NCBI GenBank assembly: GCA_027886175.1
Contig: JAJNNQ010000078.1
Coordinates: 682,001 to 746,000 of the forward strand
DNA length: 64,000 bases
Source of the DNA: Phylloscopus collybita
Lineage: Eukaryota; Chordata; Aves; Passeriformes; Phylloscopidae
Direction: 5' to 3'
Made by a program: the position numbers and the translations under genes. The notes beneath the pieces were generated by a model that did not search any database, was not told where the DNA came from, and saw only the letters and a program-made list of their open reading frames with translations. Below, piece by piece: positions 14,047 to 24,966 of this stretch. How positions within the stretch are numbered: the first letter of the stretch is position 1; the number at the start of each line of letters is the position of its first letter.

Positions 14047-15729
14047 TCAGTGTTCAGCCAGAAGGATTCTTTGGAACCACTGTCGCAGAGCCTGGTACTC
14101 ACTCATCACCTGCCTGTGGGCGGCCGATTGCTGCGCCAGGTGCTGGAGGAGATTGCAGGTCTCACCCATTTGAACATCTCGGGGCAAACGGATGTCCCGA
14201 GGCAGCCTCTGGTTACCCACAATGAAGTGGTTGAGGCTTTTGGCTCGCACACACAAGCCCAGGGTATTGATGATATCCACCAGTCGCGGCAGGAAATCTC
14301 TCCTGCGCCACTGTGACACGGGCACGACATTGAGCAGGTGCATGACGATGGTCTTCATGGTGTAGGTGGAAAAGCCAAAGCCCAGCTGGAGACGGGTGAA
14401 GAACTGCAGGCATCTGAGGTGCAAACTGTCAGCGGGGGCCTGCCTGGCGATGTGCTTGAAGAACTCCATCTCTGCCACCGCATAAGTCTCGGGCCAGGTT
14501 GTGCTTGGCGTGTAGGCCTCTCTAGTCTGGTTGCTGACAAAGATGTCGGAGCCATCTCTCCGCACCCCAAACAGCATCTCAATCCTGAAGCTTTCTGTGC
14601 CATTGGTCACCTTGAATTGGCAGGAGCGTCTGGAGGGCAGCAGTGTTAAATGCCAGCTGTCTGACTGAGGCAGAGCCGGCGAGATTGCTCTCACCAGCTG
14701 GCAGAACCAGCGGGCAGTTTTGTGCACATCCAGGTAGGCGTCGGTGCACAGGGTGTCCAGGAGGCTGGGATCCTGACTGCTCCTCAGCTCCTCCTCGGGG
14801 TGGTGCAGGAAGCACAGCATGTTCTGCCCCTGCTGCTGCCTCCTGCAGGTGCACTCCAGCTGCACACGGACACGGAAGTTCCTCACCAGCCGCTGCCCTG
14901 CAGAGTCCAGCTCCAGGTGGAAGCTGTGGCCTGGGGGAGGAGTCATGGGGATGAGCACACGATAGACAACATCCTGCTCACGGGGACTCCAGCCTTCAAA
15001 GGCACTGCCCACCCCAATGGCTCGTTGCAGGACTGGGTAGAAGCTGTTGGACAAGACATGTTCAAAGTAAGTTGTATAACTGTCCATGAGGGCAGCTGTC
15101 CACTTGCAGCCTTTCTGCAGGTTCTGCACAGGCCACTCGATGCGCTCCATTATAATTCTTCCAACATTGTCATCAAAGTCATTTCCTTCTTCTTGGACTT
15201 CATTTGCCCCCTTATTGTTGTTTCCTGCATTTCCAGCCTCAGTGACCACTTCTTTTTCAATATCATCTTCTTCATCAACAGCAATGTCGCCAGCTTCCTC
15301 TTTATTTCTGCTGTCCCCCTCTGCAGCTGCAGCATTGCCATCCTCATTGTTGTCTTCCTCCCAATTTGCGTCGTCTTCTTCCTTTCCGACATCTTCTCCT
15401 CCATTTGCAGCCACATTTCTGACTTCTTCTCCATTTGCACCCTTGTTTTCTCCTTCCATCTCCTCTCTTCTCAGGCTGTTTTTACACCAAATAAACCAGA
15501 GCACCAAGACAAGGGCCAGGAGCACAGCAACAGCCAAGAGCTGCCAGAGCTGCACCTGCTTCAGGCTGAGCTGCTCCACCTCCCGCTCCAGCCGAATCCT
15601 CTCCCATTCCAGGTGCTTTGCACGCACTTCCATGCGCAGACGTGTTTCCTCATCCCAAACATCACCCACGGGCTGTGGGTACTGGATGAGGCTTCCCAAG
15701 AGCACGAAAAGGAATGCAATGGAATTCAT
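14047..15729 (-). CDS. ITPRIPL1-like: ITPRIPL1-like protein (Mab-21 domain), copy 1
   Basis: A 560-residue single-pass membrane protein of the inositol trisphosphate receptor-interacting protein-like family; human ITPRIPL1 is of similar length. The start MNSIAFLF is chosen because a splice acceptor (ctcctgcag) ends three bases upstream, as expected for a gene whose whole CDS lies in exon 2. The longer frame to 16,035 runs through intron. Order: hydrophobic leader (1-16), a charged helical stretch likely to be coiled coil (25-58), membrane segment QLLAVAVLLALVLVLWFIW (~62-82), an acidic Asn/Glu-rich linker (~85-185), then the Mab-21-like region to the end (WSPREQDVVYRVLIPMTPP, SWHLTLLPS, YAVAEMEFFKHIA). 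No break is seen. Biochemical activity is not established for this family. The neighbour at 18,165 is a tandem duplicate. Confidence 0.88.
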   Translation of the reverse strand: MNSIAFLFVLLGSLIQYPQPVGDVWDEETRLRMEVRAKHLEWERIRLEREVEQLSLKQVQLWQLLAVAVLLALVLVLWFIWCKNSLRREEMEGENKGANGEEVRNVAANGGEDVGKEEDDANWEEDNNEDGNAAAAEGDSRNKEEAGDIAVDEEDDIEKEVVTEAGNAGNNNKGANEVQEEGNDFDDNVGRIIMERIEWPVQNLQKGCKWTAALMDSYTTYFEHVLSNSFYPVLQRAIGVGSAFEGWSPREQDVVYRVLIPMTPPPGHSFHLELDSAGQRLVRNFRVRVQLECTCRRQQQGQNMLCFLHHPEEELRSSQDPSLLDTLCTDAYLDVHKTARWFCQLVRAISPALPQSDSWHLTLLPSRRSCQFKVTNGTESFRIEMLFGVRRDGSDIFVSNQTREAYTPSTTWPETYAVAEMEFFKHIARQAPADSLHLRCLQFFTRLQLGFGFSTYTMKTIVMHLLNVVPVSQWRRRDFLPRLVDIINTLGLCVRAKSLNHFIVGNQRLPRDIRLPRDVQMGETCNLLQHLAQQSAAHRQVMSEYQALRQWFQRILLAEH

Positions 15730-15732
15730 GGT

Positions 15733-16130
15733 CTGCAGGAGGATGCAGAGAAGGCCTTGAGTGGGGCTGTGAGGGAGGGAACTGCTGCTTGCTGGAGGGA
15801 GGGCAGGATGCTCAGGGATGTGGGGGCAGGAAGGACAGGGCCCCAGAGAGCTGGCAGGCAGCAAGGTCTGTCCTGCTGCCCCAGCAGCAGCAGCAGCAGC
15901 AGCAGCAGCACTGTGGGCTGCCCAAGGCTCTCCCATGGGGGGCTGTCCCTGCATGCAGGGGGAGCACCCAGCCCCGGGTGCAGCGTTTCTGCCCCGGCCC
16001 TTGTCCCCAGCCCAGCCTCCCCAGCACGGGCGCACTCACCGCTTGCCGAAGCAATCCTGGGCCAGCGTTACCTGCGGGGGCCTTTTAGAGCTGCCCCCTT
16101 TGTGACATGTCCCCCGTGATGTCACAGCTG
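15733..16130 (-). promoter_or_regulatory. 5' region of ITPRIPL1-like copy 1: intron, exon 1 donor, TATA-like box, CRE-like site
   Basis: A donor (GCG|GTGAGTG) at 16,039-16,038 pairs with the acceptor ending at 15,733, giving a 307-bp intron in the 5' UTR. Upstream lie a TATA-like CTCTAAAAGG (about 16,081-16,090) and a CRE-like TGATGTCA (16,117-16,124) among other tgaca/tgtca half sites. The same arrangement is kept in copy 2. A (CAG)n run lies in the intron (about 15,884-15,910) and is shorter in copy 2. Confidence 0.6.
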
Positions 16131-18164
16131 TCACAGCACATCACAACCCGGCCAACCCCACCCTTTGTCCCCACCCTGCCTCAGCCACTCAGAGCAGCCC
16201 TGGTGGAGTGCCCAAGGTTGCCTTTGAGTGAATCTTCTTCAAAGAACTCCCACTGCTCTTTCTTTTACATTTTTTTTCTTCTGCCCCCCACTGGCAATCT
16301 CCTGTTGGTAGCCATGTTGGAAGACACCCTTGAGGGTCATTGAGTGGAAGTTTTGATTCCTCACTGCTTGAGCTGTACTTCAATCTTGGAGTCAGGGGTG
16401 TTGAAAGAGTCCCTGAAGATCACAAAGCCCAAGGACGAACTTAACATTGCTTACTGCACCAATTAACCAGGTGCCCAAATGCCATATTCACATGACTTTT
16501 CAACCTATCTGAGGGTGGTGACTCAGCCTTTTCCCCAGGCAGCCTGTTCCCAAACTTGATATCTTTTTTGTTGCAGGAATATTTCCTCGAGTTCCCATCA
16601 AAAGCTCATGCGGTGCAACCTGAGATCATTTACCTCTGGTCATGTTGTTTGTTCCTCTGGCTAATAGAATGACCCCCACCAAGCTACAACCTCCCCTCTG
16701 GGACCACCTGCATGGTGTCAGGAGGTTGGGCTGTGAAGCCAGCTCCTCACAGAGGAGAGAAAGGTGCTGCCTTTTGCACTGTGCTTCCATGATCCAGTGG
16801 GACAAAAGGGGTTGTCAGTTGGGCACAAGAGTTTCAGGTTGCCCGGAAGCGTTTCCGTGCGAGGAGAAGCTTTGTGCCAAAACATTTCATCAGCCAAGGG
16901 AATCCATCCCATTCCAAGCAAAAGGAAAAATCAGAATATTTCTTGTAGGAAATGGAAAGGTTTGGAGTGAAAGTCAGTGCTGGAATGTCCCCAGCACTGT
17001 CCGTGGGGATTTTGCTAACCTGCAAGGCGTGACAGTGAAGAGGGGACCTCTGGCCAAATCCAGCTCAGGCTACAGCTTTCTGCCCTTGCACTTTTGGAGC
17101 CTTGGAGGGGAAGGCTGCGTTGGCGTGCAGTGACTTTCACCAGCTCTGCTGCTTCCAGCACTGGACACCCCAAGGCTCTTTGGTCTCAGCACAGGCAAGA
17201 GCAGGAAGAAACCCTCAGGTGGCTTTGTGGAGCCCTGAGATGAGCAAAGACAAGGAGTGTGCAGACAAGAGACCATCAGCACTGCCCAGCAGCTGCTCTC
17301 AGTCATCTATCACAGAAAATTCAAACGTTACTGCTTGGATTTGGGGTTACTGTTTGTGTTTTGTTTGGATATTTTAGCACCAGGAAAAGCTTTGGCATTT
17401 TCAATGCTGGAGACCTGGATTTGAATGGTCCTCTCCCAGTGCTGGGTAGATCAATCAAAAAACTGTTCCTTTGCCCCTCTCTTTATATTTTTTATAGTAG
17501 TTTATTGTTTTATTGAATTTTACTATTCTATACAATAATTGATAAAGCCTACTGTATATAATTTCTATATACAAGACATATATATCTATGAAATAAAAAC
17601 CTAGATTCTTATATGTACAAAATTTCAAGTCAGCTCCAACGCAGTTGTTCCAATGCTGTCCTAAAGGTGTCTGTTCTGGAGACAAGGAGAGTCCATCCAT
17701 TGACTGCTCCCGGGCAACCAGCGCTGATTTATCCTCTTGGTCTTTTTTGCCCAGTTTCTTCTGTCCCACATTCCCGCTTCTTTCATTCTCCAATATTTGG
17801 CCCTTCTCAGAGGCCGGGAACAACTGCATGTTGCACGTGGCATTTGGCCCTGCATGTGTGGCGTGTGCTCTCTTCATGTGCTTTTTCAGGAGCTGGCGAG
17901 TTCATCCATGAGCAGGGCCTTATGCAGATCTGGGTGCCTTTTTTTGGAGAATGAAATGATACAAGGAGGTAGAATAAATCCTCCCATGACCCTCCACCGG
18001 CTGAGGTGTCAGGAGAGGCTGTGGGACCTTGGCCGGAGCCTTTGCACGCATCCTCTTCTCCTTCAAGCACCAAATTTGTGCTGGGAGGTGGATCTCTGCT
18101 GCCAGATGGGAGCAGCCCAAGCACAGCTCTGTGCTCCTGGCCGTGACTCCTGGCCTTCACTGAT

Positions 18165-19844
18165 TCAGTGTTCAGCCAGAAGGATTCTTTGGAACCACTG
18201 TCGCAGAGCCTGGTACTCACTCATCGCCTGCCTGTGGGCGGCCGATTGCTGCGCCAGGTGCTGGAGGAGATTGCAGGTCTCACCCATTTGAACATCTCGG
18301 GGCAAACGGATGTCCCGAGGCAGCCTCCGGTTACCCACAATGAAGTGGTTGAGGCTTTTGGCTCGCACACAGAAACCCAGGATATCGATGATATCCACCA
18401 GTCGCGGCAGGAAATCTCTCCTGCGCCACTGTGACACGGGCACGACATTGAGCAGGTGCATGACAATGGTCTTCATGGTGTAGGTGGAAAAGCCAAAGCC
18501 CAGCTGGAGACGGGTGAAGAACTGCAGGCATCTGAGGTGCAAACTGTCAGCGGGGGCCTGCCTGGCGATGTGCTTGAAGAACTCCATCTCTGCCACCGCA
18601 TAAGTCTCGGGCCAGGTTGTGCTTGGCGTGTAGGCCTCTCTGGTCTGGCTGCTGACAAAGATGTCGGAGCCATCTCTCCGCACCCCGAACAGCATCTCCA
18701 TCCTGAAGCTTTCTGTGCCATTGGTCACCTTGAATTGGCAGGAGCGTCTGGAGGGCAGCAGCGTTAAATGCCAGCTGTGTGACTGAGGCAGAGCCGGCCA
18801 GATTGCTCTCACCAGCTGGCAGAACCAGCGGGCAGTTTTGTGCACATCCAGGTAGGCGTCGGTGCACAGGGTGTCCAGGAGGCTGGGATCCTGATTGCTC
18901 CTCAGCTCCTCCTCGGGGTGGTGCAGGAAGCACAGCATGTTCTGCCCCTGCTGTTGCCTCCTGCAGGTGCACTCCAGCTGCACACGGACACGGAAGTTCC
19001 TCACCAGCCGCTGCCCTGCAGAGTCCAGCTCCAGGTGGAAGCTGTGGCCTGGGGGAGGAGTCATGGGGATGAGCACACGATAGACAACATCCTGCTCACG
19101 GGGACTCCAGCCTTCAAAGGCACTGCCCACCCCAATGGCTCGTTGCAGGACTGGGTAGAAGCTGTTGGACAAGACATGTTCAAAGTAAGTTGTATAACTG
19201 TCCATGAGGGCAGCTGTCCACTTGCAGCCTTTCTGCAGGTCCTGTACAGGCCACTCGATGCGTTCCATTATAATTCTTCCAACGTAATCATCAAAGTCAT
19301 TTCCTTCTTCTTGGACTTCATTTCCCACCTCATTGTTTCCCGCATTTGCAACCTCATTGACCACTTCTTTTTCAATATCATCTTCTTCATTAAGAGCAAT
19401 GTTGCCACCTTCCTCTTCATTTCCACTGTCACCCTCTGCAGCTGCAGCATTGCCATCCTCATTGTTGTCTTCCTCCCAATTTGCGTCGTCTTCTTCCTTT
19501 CGGACATCTTCTCCTCCATTTGCAGCCACATTTCTGACTTCTTCTCCATTTGCACCCTTGTTTTCTTCTTCCATCTCCTCTCTCCTCAGGCTGTTTTTGC
19601 ACCCAATAAACCAGAGCACCAAGACAAGGGCCAGGAGCACAGCAACAGGCAAGAACTGCAAGAGCTGCACCTGCTTCAGGTTGAGCTGCTCCACCTCCCG
19701 CTCCAGCCGAATCCTCTCCCATTCCAGGTGCTTTGCACGCACTTCCATGCGCAGACGTGTTTCCTCATCCCAAACATCACCCACGGGCTGTGGGTACTGG
19801 ATGAGGCTTCTCAAGAGCACAAAAAGAAATGCAATGGAATTCAT
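18165..19844 (-). CDS. ITPRIPL1-like: ITPRIPL1-like protein (Mab-21 domain), copy 2
   Basis: A 559-residue tandem paralogue of the gene at 14,047. The start MNSIAFLF is set by the same splice acceptor (exon 2 begins at 19,847). Leader, coiled coil, membrane segment (QFLPVAVLLALVLVLWFIGC) and Mab-21-like region are all present, and no stop or frameshift is seen. Differences from copy 1 concentrate in the acidic linker, where words such as NEEEGGNIALNEEDD replace NKEEAGDIAVDEEDD and one residue is lost. The C-terminal 300 residues differ at only about ten positions (for example NTLGL to DILGF, NQTRE to SQTRE). Both copies look translatable; whether both are expressed cannot be told from sequence. 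Confidence 0.88.
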   Translation of the reverse strand: MNSIAFLFVLLRSLIQYPQPVGDVWDEETRLRMEVRAKHLEWERIRLEREVEQLNLKQVQLLQFLPVAVLLALVLVLWFIGCKNSLRREEMEEENKGANGEEVRNVAANGGEDVRKEEDDANWEEDNNEDGNAAAAEGDSGNEEEGGNIALNEEDDIEKEVVNEVANAGNNEVGNEVQEEGNDFDDYVGRIIMERIEWPVQDLQKGCKWTAALMDSYTTYFEHVLSNSFYPVLQRAIGVGSAFEGWSPREQDVVYRVLIPMTPPPGHSFHLELDSAGQRLVRNFRVRVQLECTCRRQQQGQNMLCFLHHPEEELRSNQDPSLLDTLCTDAYLDVHKTARWFCQLVRAIWPALPQSHSWHLTLLPSRRSCQFKVTNGTESFRMEMLFGVRRDGSDIFVSSQTREAYTPSTTWPETYAVAEMEFFKHIARQAPADSLHLRCLQFFTRLQLGFGFSTYTMKTIVMHLLNVVPVSQWRRRDFLPRLVDIIDILGFCVRAKSLNHFIVGNRRLPRDIRLPRDVQMGETCNLLQHLAQQSAAHRQAMSEYQALRQWFQRILLAEH

Positions 19845-19847
19845 GGT

Positions 19848-20230
19848 CTGCAGGAGGATGGAGAGAAGGCCTTGAGTGGGGCTGTGAGGGAGGGAACTAC
19901 TGCTTGCTGGAGGGAGGGCAGGATGCTCAGGGATGTAGGGGCAGGGAGGACAGGGCCCCAGAGAGCTGGCAGGCAGCAAGGCCTGTCCTGCTGCCCCAGC
20001 AGCAGCAGCAGCACTGTGGGCTGCCCAAGGCTCTCCCATGGGGGGCTGTCCCTGCATGCAGGGGGAGCACCCAGCCCCGGGTGCAGCGTTTCTGCCCCGG
20101 CCCTTGTCCCCAGCCCAGCCTCCCCAGCACGGGCGCACTCACCGCTTGCTGAAGCAATCCTGGGCCAGCGTTACCTGCGGGGGCCTTTTAGAGCTGCCCC
20201 CTTTGTGACATGTCCCCCGTGATGTCACAG
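19848..20230 (-). promoter_or_regulatory. 5' region of ITPRIPL1-like copy 2
   Basis: Same elements as copy 1: donor at 20,142-20,141, acceptor just before 19,847, TATA-like CTCTAAAAGG around 20,184-20,193, and CRE-like TGATGTCA at 20,220-20,227. Confidence 0.55.
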
Positions 20231-21566
20231 CTGTCACAGCACATCACAACCCGGCCAACCCCACCCTTTGTCCCCACCCTGCCTCAGCCACTCAGAGCAG
20301 CCCTGGTGGAGTGCCCAAGGCTGCCTTTGAGTGAATCTTCTTCAAAGAACTCCCACTGCCCTTTCTTTTACATTTCTTTTCATCTGCCCTCCACTGGCAA
20401 TCTCCTGTTGGAAGGCGCCCTTAAGGACCATTGAGTGGAAGCTTTGATTCCTCACTGCTTGAGCTGCGCTTCAATCTTGGAGTCAGGGAGGTGGAAAAAG
20501 TCCCTGAAGATCACACAGCCCAAGGGCAAAACTAAACACTGCCCACTGCAACAATCAGCCAGGTACTCAAAGGCCACATGCACATGACTTTTCATCCTTT
20601 CTGAGGGTGGTGACTCAGACTTTTCCCCAGGCAGCCTGTTCCTAAGCTTGATATCTTTTTTGTTGCAGGAATATTTCCTCGAGATCCCATCAAAAGCTCA
20701 TATGGAGCAACCTGAGATAATTTACCTCTGGTCATCTTGTTTGTTCCCTGGGCTAATAGAATGACCACCACCAAGATACAACATCCTTTCTGGCACCACC
20801 TGCATGGTATCAGGAGGTTGGGCTGTGAAGCCAGCTCCTCGCAGAGGAGAGAAAGGTGCTGCCTTTTGCACTGTGCTTCCATGATCCAGTGGGACAAAAG
20901 GGGTTGTCAGTTGGGCACAAGAGTTTCAGGTTGCCTGGAAGTGTTTCCGTGCGAGGAGAAGCTTTGTGCCAAATCCGTCAGCCAAGGGAATCCATCCCAT
21001 TCCAAGCAAAAGGAAAAATCAGAATATTTCTTGTAGGAAATGGAAAGGTTTGGAGTGAAAGTCAGTGCTGGAATGTCCCCAGCACTGTCCGTGGGGATTT
21101 TGCTAACCTGCAAGGCGTGACAGTGAAGAGGGGACCTCTGGCCAAATCCAGCTCAGGCTACAGCTTTCTGCCATTGCACTTTTGGAGCCTTGGAGGGGAA
21201 GGGTGCGTTGGCGTGCAGTGACTTTCACCAGTTCTGCTGCTTACAGCCCTGGGCACCCCAAGGCTCTTTGGTCTCAGCACAGGCAAGAGCAGGAAGAAAG
21301 CCTCAGGTGGCTTTGTGGAGCCCTGAGATGAGCAAAGACAAGGAGTGTGCAGACAAGAGACCATCAGCACTGCCCAGCAGCTTCTCTCAGCCATCAATCA
21401 CAGAAAATTCAAACATTACTGCTTGGGTTTGGGGTTACTGTTTGTGTTTTGTTTGGAGATTTTAGCACCAGGAAAAGCTGTGGCATTTTCAATGCTGGAG
21501 ACCTGGATTTGAATGGTCCCCTCCCAGTGCTGTGTAGATCATTCGCAAAATTGTTCCTTTGCCCCT

Positions 21567-23967
21567 CTCTTTCCTTTGTCAGGATGTCTCACTTCAAGGG
21601 GTGGATGGGTAACAGTGTTTCTCTTTTCTCACCTTGTGCTCAGGGGCTGGGAGAGCTGCCCACCGCCCTCCCTCACCCCAGCTTCACCCTAAAATTGCTC
21701 TGCAGTAGGGTCAGGTGGCATGTTGCCAGGGGCTCAGCTGCCAGCACCCGTGCTAGCCAAGGTGGAAGGCTCATGTGTATGGCTTGAGTCAGCTGACAGC
21801 TGACAGCACCTGGGCAGTGTCCTGCCTCACATTCGTCCTGCCATCAAGTCAGAGGCCACAAAGCTGACACTGACAAGTCCACCTCAAAACCGTGTCCCCA
21901 AGTGCCACATCCACACATTCCTTAAGTGCCTCAGGAAATGACAATTCCACCAATTCCATGGGCAGCCTGTGCCAGTTCTTGACAACCCGTTCAGAGGTGA
22001 CATTTTTCCCTAATACGCAACCTAAGCCTCCCCTGGCAGAACTTGAGGCCATTTGCTCTTGTCCTCTCCCGTGTTTGCTGGGAGCAGAGCTGACCTGCAC
22101 CAAGCGTCCTGTGTGGGAGTTGCAGAGAGTGAGAAGGTTCCTCTGTGGCCCTGTCTGTGACTGCAGCCACGTGTCCCCCTCTGGCTGTGCCCAGCCCTGC
22201 TGTCCCTGCTGCCCTGCTCCCAGAGCCCTGTCCCTGGGCAGAGCCCTTCCCTGGGCGGGCACAGCCCCATGGGGTGCTCCCTGCTGCGGCCTGGCCTGGC
22301 CCCAGAGCAGGGTCCCCCTGCGGGTGTCCCCCTGCGCGGTGGCCGCGTGTCCCCGGCCGGCTGTGCCTGGGCAGCTGCCTCAGCCCTGAGGGGTGCAGAG
22401 CTGCGGGAGCCCAGGGCTCTGTGCCGGCCGCACTCCAGAGCTCCCTGCTCCAGCTGGCCGGGCCTCAGCGCCCGCCCTGTGCCCTCCCTGTGCACGGACG
22501 GACGCGCCAGGCCCCGCTTGCTGCCCTCACGGCCGCACTCCTGGCCCCGCTGCTCTCCAAGGGCTTCTCCAGGGGCCCCTCCTGCGGCCTCTCAGTCCCT
22601 GCCCCAGGCCCAGCAGAGACCTGCAGAGGGGCTGTGGACAAGGGCCTGCAGGGACAGCACCGGGCCAGCGGCTTCCCACTGACAGAGGGCGGGGTGTGGC
22701 TGGAGATGTGGAAGCAATTGTGGCCTCTGAGGCTGCTGAGGCCCTGGCCCACGCTGCCCACAGAAGCTGTGGCTGCCCCAGCCCTGGGCAGTGTTCCTGG
22801 CCAGGCTGCATGGGGCTTGGAGCAACCTGGCCTGGCAGAAGGTGTTCCCTGGCCTTGGCAGCTCGGCTGCAACAAGACAATGTCTAAGGACCCTTCCTGT
22901 TAAGAACAGGCCAGGAGACCAGGTCCTTTGCAAAAGGCCTTTATTAAAGACACCTCTGGGCAGGGGGCTCGAGGAGCTGCACACACCGCTGCTGCTCCCA
23001 CTGGACACAGAGGAGGAGGAGGTGCAAGTCAAATCTGTGGCTTGTGCTGCAGGGTCGGGATTCCTTCCTCACAAGAGTTCCCAGGAATTCAGTTTGGCTT
23101 GTGTGGTCCAGGGGTGTCCCCTTTTCCAAGTGCTCTCTAGGTCATGGCGAGAAGGTGGAAACCATCCACAGGTCGCTGGATGTCCTGCTTACACAGTAGT
23201 GCCCTTCACAGGTCCAGATTTGGTGTTGGCTCCTTGTTTTAGGGGCTTTTCGGCCTTACCTGGAGTTCCGCTTGGAGCGGTGCATCACGGGGGTCTCCTG
23301 ATTTCCCTATTGGGCAGTGCCAAGCAGTTTGACGAGCAGGCAGGGAGCAGCGGAGACCTAGCCCGATGGAAGTGAAGGGGGAATTTGGGATTTGGGGGAG
23401 AAGGGAATATACAGCTTGGAATATAGGAGGCTGGGCTCTGAGGGTACAGATTTGGTACAGTTTGAAATTACTGGTAAGTAACAGCATAACCTTTATGGCA
23501 AACAGTATAGCAATACAACATACAAAATACAGTGCATAACTTGGGGTCTGTTATTCATTCCACTTCCAAGCCCAGCCATTCTGTGATTCTGTGATCAGAC
23601 AGGCTGTGGGTGCCTGGGTTTCATTTGTGTTTAGAGCCGAGGCAGCACTGTGAGATTGCTTGAGTTCAACGAGACAGTTCACAGGCCCCGATTCACAGTG
23701 TGTGAGATTCACCAATACTAAAGGTCTGGCTGAGATCCATCAAGTCTTGCATGCTCCAGATTCTGCAATATTGCATTTTATTGAGGCAAGCGCAAAGCAG
23801 TTTCTGGCTTGCCACTCATCAAGGTGCAAAGTAGAGGGTATTAATATGGGTATCAACAGATAGTGACACCAAATATATGCTCTACTGTTCTTATTATTTA
23901 AACATCAACTTATTTCAACTCATTAGAATTGCTTTTAATCATTATATAATAATGACATATTTTGTCT
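21567..23967. other. Insertion of ~2.4 kb present only in the left arm
   Basis: Unit 3 matches units 1 and 2 up to gcccctctctt at about 21,567 and resumes at the tttttatattaggttattg block at about 23,967. The right arm reads straight through this point. The insert holds a CR1 piece, a GC-rich stretch with only low-complexity frames (22,140-22,870), and AT-rich sequence. I see no gene or clean terminal repeats, so it may be a composite of several events. Confidence 0.7.
21885..22140 (-). mobile_element. CR1 LINE fragment
   Basis: Matches the CR1 copy at 11,650-11,900 in word order (ccccaagtgccacatccacac, cagtttttgac-like, tttttccctaata.gcaacctaa, ttgctcttgtcctctcc). It lies within the left-arm insertion. 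Confidence 0.7.
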
Positions 23968-24654
23968 CTTGTTAGTTTTTATATTAGGTTATTGTTTTAT
24001 TGAATTTTACTATTCTATAAGATAATTAACAAAGCCTACAGTTTATAATATCTATATACAAGACATATATATCTATGAAATAAAAACCTAGATGCTTATA
24101 TGTACAAAATTTCAAGTCAGCTCCAACACAGCTGGTCCAATGCTGTCCTAAAGGTGTCTGTTCTGGAGACACGGAGAGTCCATCCATTGACTGTTCCCGG
24201 GCAAGCAGCGCTGGTTTATCCTCTTGGTCCTTTTTGCCCAGTTTCTTTCTTCGGTCCCACATTCCTGCTTCTTTCATTCTCCAATATTTGGCCCTTCTCA
24301 AAGGCCAGGAACAACTGCATGTTGCACGTGGCGTTTGGCCTGCATGTGTGGCGTGTGCTCTCTTCATGTGCTTTTTCAGGAGCTGCTGAGTTCATCCATG
24401 AGCAGGGCCTTATGCAGATCTGGGTACCTTTTTTTGGAGAATGAGATGATACAAGGAGGTAGAATAAATCCTCCCATGACCCTCCACCGGCTGAGGTGTC
24501 AGGAGAGGCTGTGGGACCTTGGCCGGAGCCTTTGCACGCATCCTCTTCTCCTTCAAGCACCAAATTTGTGCTGGGAGGTGGATCTCTGCTGCCAGATGGG
24601 AGCAGCCCAAGCACAGCTCTGTGCTCCTGGCTGTGACTCCTGGCCTTCACTGAT

Positions 24655-24960
24655 TCAGCGTTCAGCCAGAAGGATTCTTTGGAACCACTGTCGCAGAGCC
24701 TGGTACTCACTCATCGCCTGCCTGTGGGCGGCCGATTGCTGCGCCAGGTGCTGGAGGAGATTGCAGGTCTCACCCATTTGAACATCTCGGGGCAAACGGA
24801 TGTCCCGAGGGAGCCTCTGGTTACCCACAATGAAGTGGTTGAGGCTTTTGGCTCGCACACAGAAGCCCAGGGTACCGATGATATCCACCAGTCGCGGCAG
24901 GAAATCTCTGCTGCGCCACTGTGACACGGGCACGACATTGAGCAGGTGCATGACAATGGT
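24655..24960 (-). pseudogene. ITPRIPL1-like copy 3, C-terminal fragment
   Basis: About 100 C-terminal codons, from TIVMHLLNVVPVSQW to ...RILLAER plus stop, with no upstream coding sequence. Homology to copies 1 and 2 ends abruptly at about 24,960, where the foldback element joins. The remaining frame has no stop, so the loss is recent or the fragment is simply short. The last residue is Arg, against His in the full copies. Confidence 0.85.
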
Positions 24961-24966
24961 AACCAG

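Larger units (their letters stand above)
12266..16390. repeat. Tandem unit 1 of the ITPRIPL1-like array
   Basis: Roughly 4.1-kb unit holding 3' flank, an ITPRIPL1-like gene and its promoter. The anchor word tccctgaaga lies at 12,291, 16,410 and 20,501, giving periods of 4,119 and 4,091 bases to the next units. Units 1 and 2 are near-identical along their length, including non-coding flanks and the AT-rich stretch at 13,350-13,500. Confidence 0.9.
16391..20479. repeat. Tandem unit 2 of the ITPRIPL1-like array
   Basis: Second full unit, starting near cttcaatcttggagtcagg and carrying the same components as unit 1 in the same order and strand. Confidence 0.9.

Noticed and set aside
16035..16035. 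Upstream start at 16,035 for ITPRIPL1-like copy 1 (and 20,138 for copy 2)
   Set aside because: The extra ~100 codons cross a splice acceptor and a CAG repeat in the 5' UTR intron; MNSIAFLF right after the acceptor is the better start.
14722..16119. 465- and 460-codon + strand frames opposite the ITPRIPL1-like genes (also 18,840-20,222)
   Set aside because: Antisense shadows of the real coding strand; the same frame stays open only because the two genes are near-identical.
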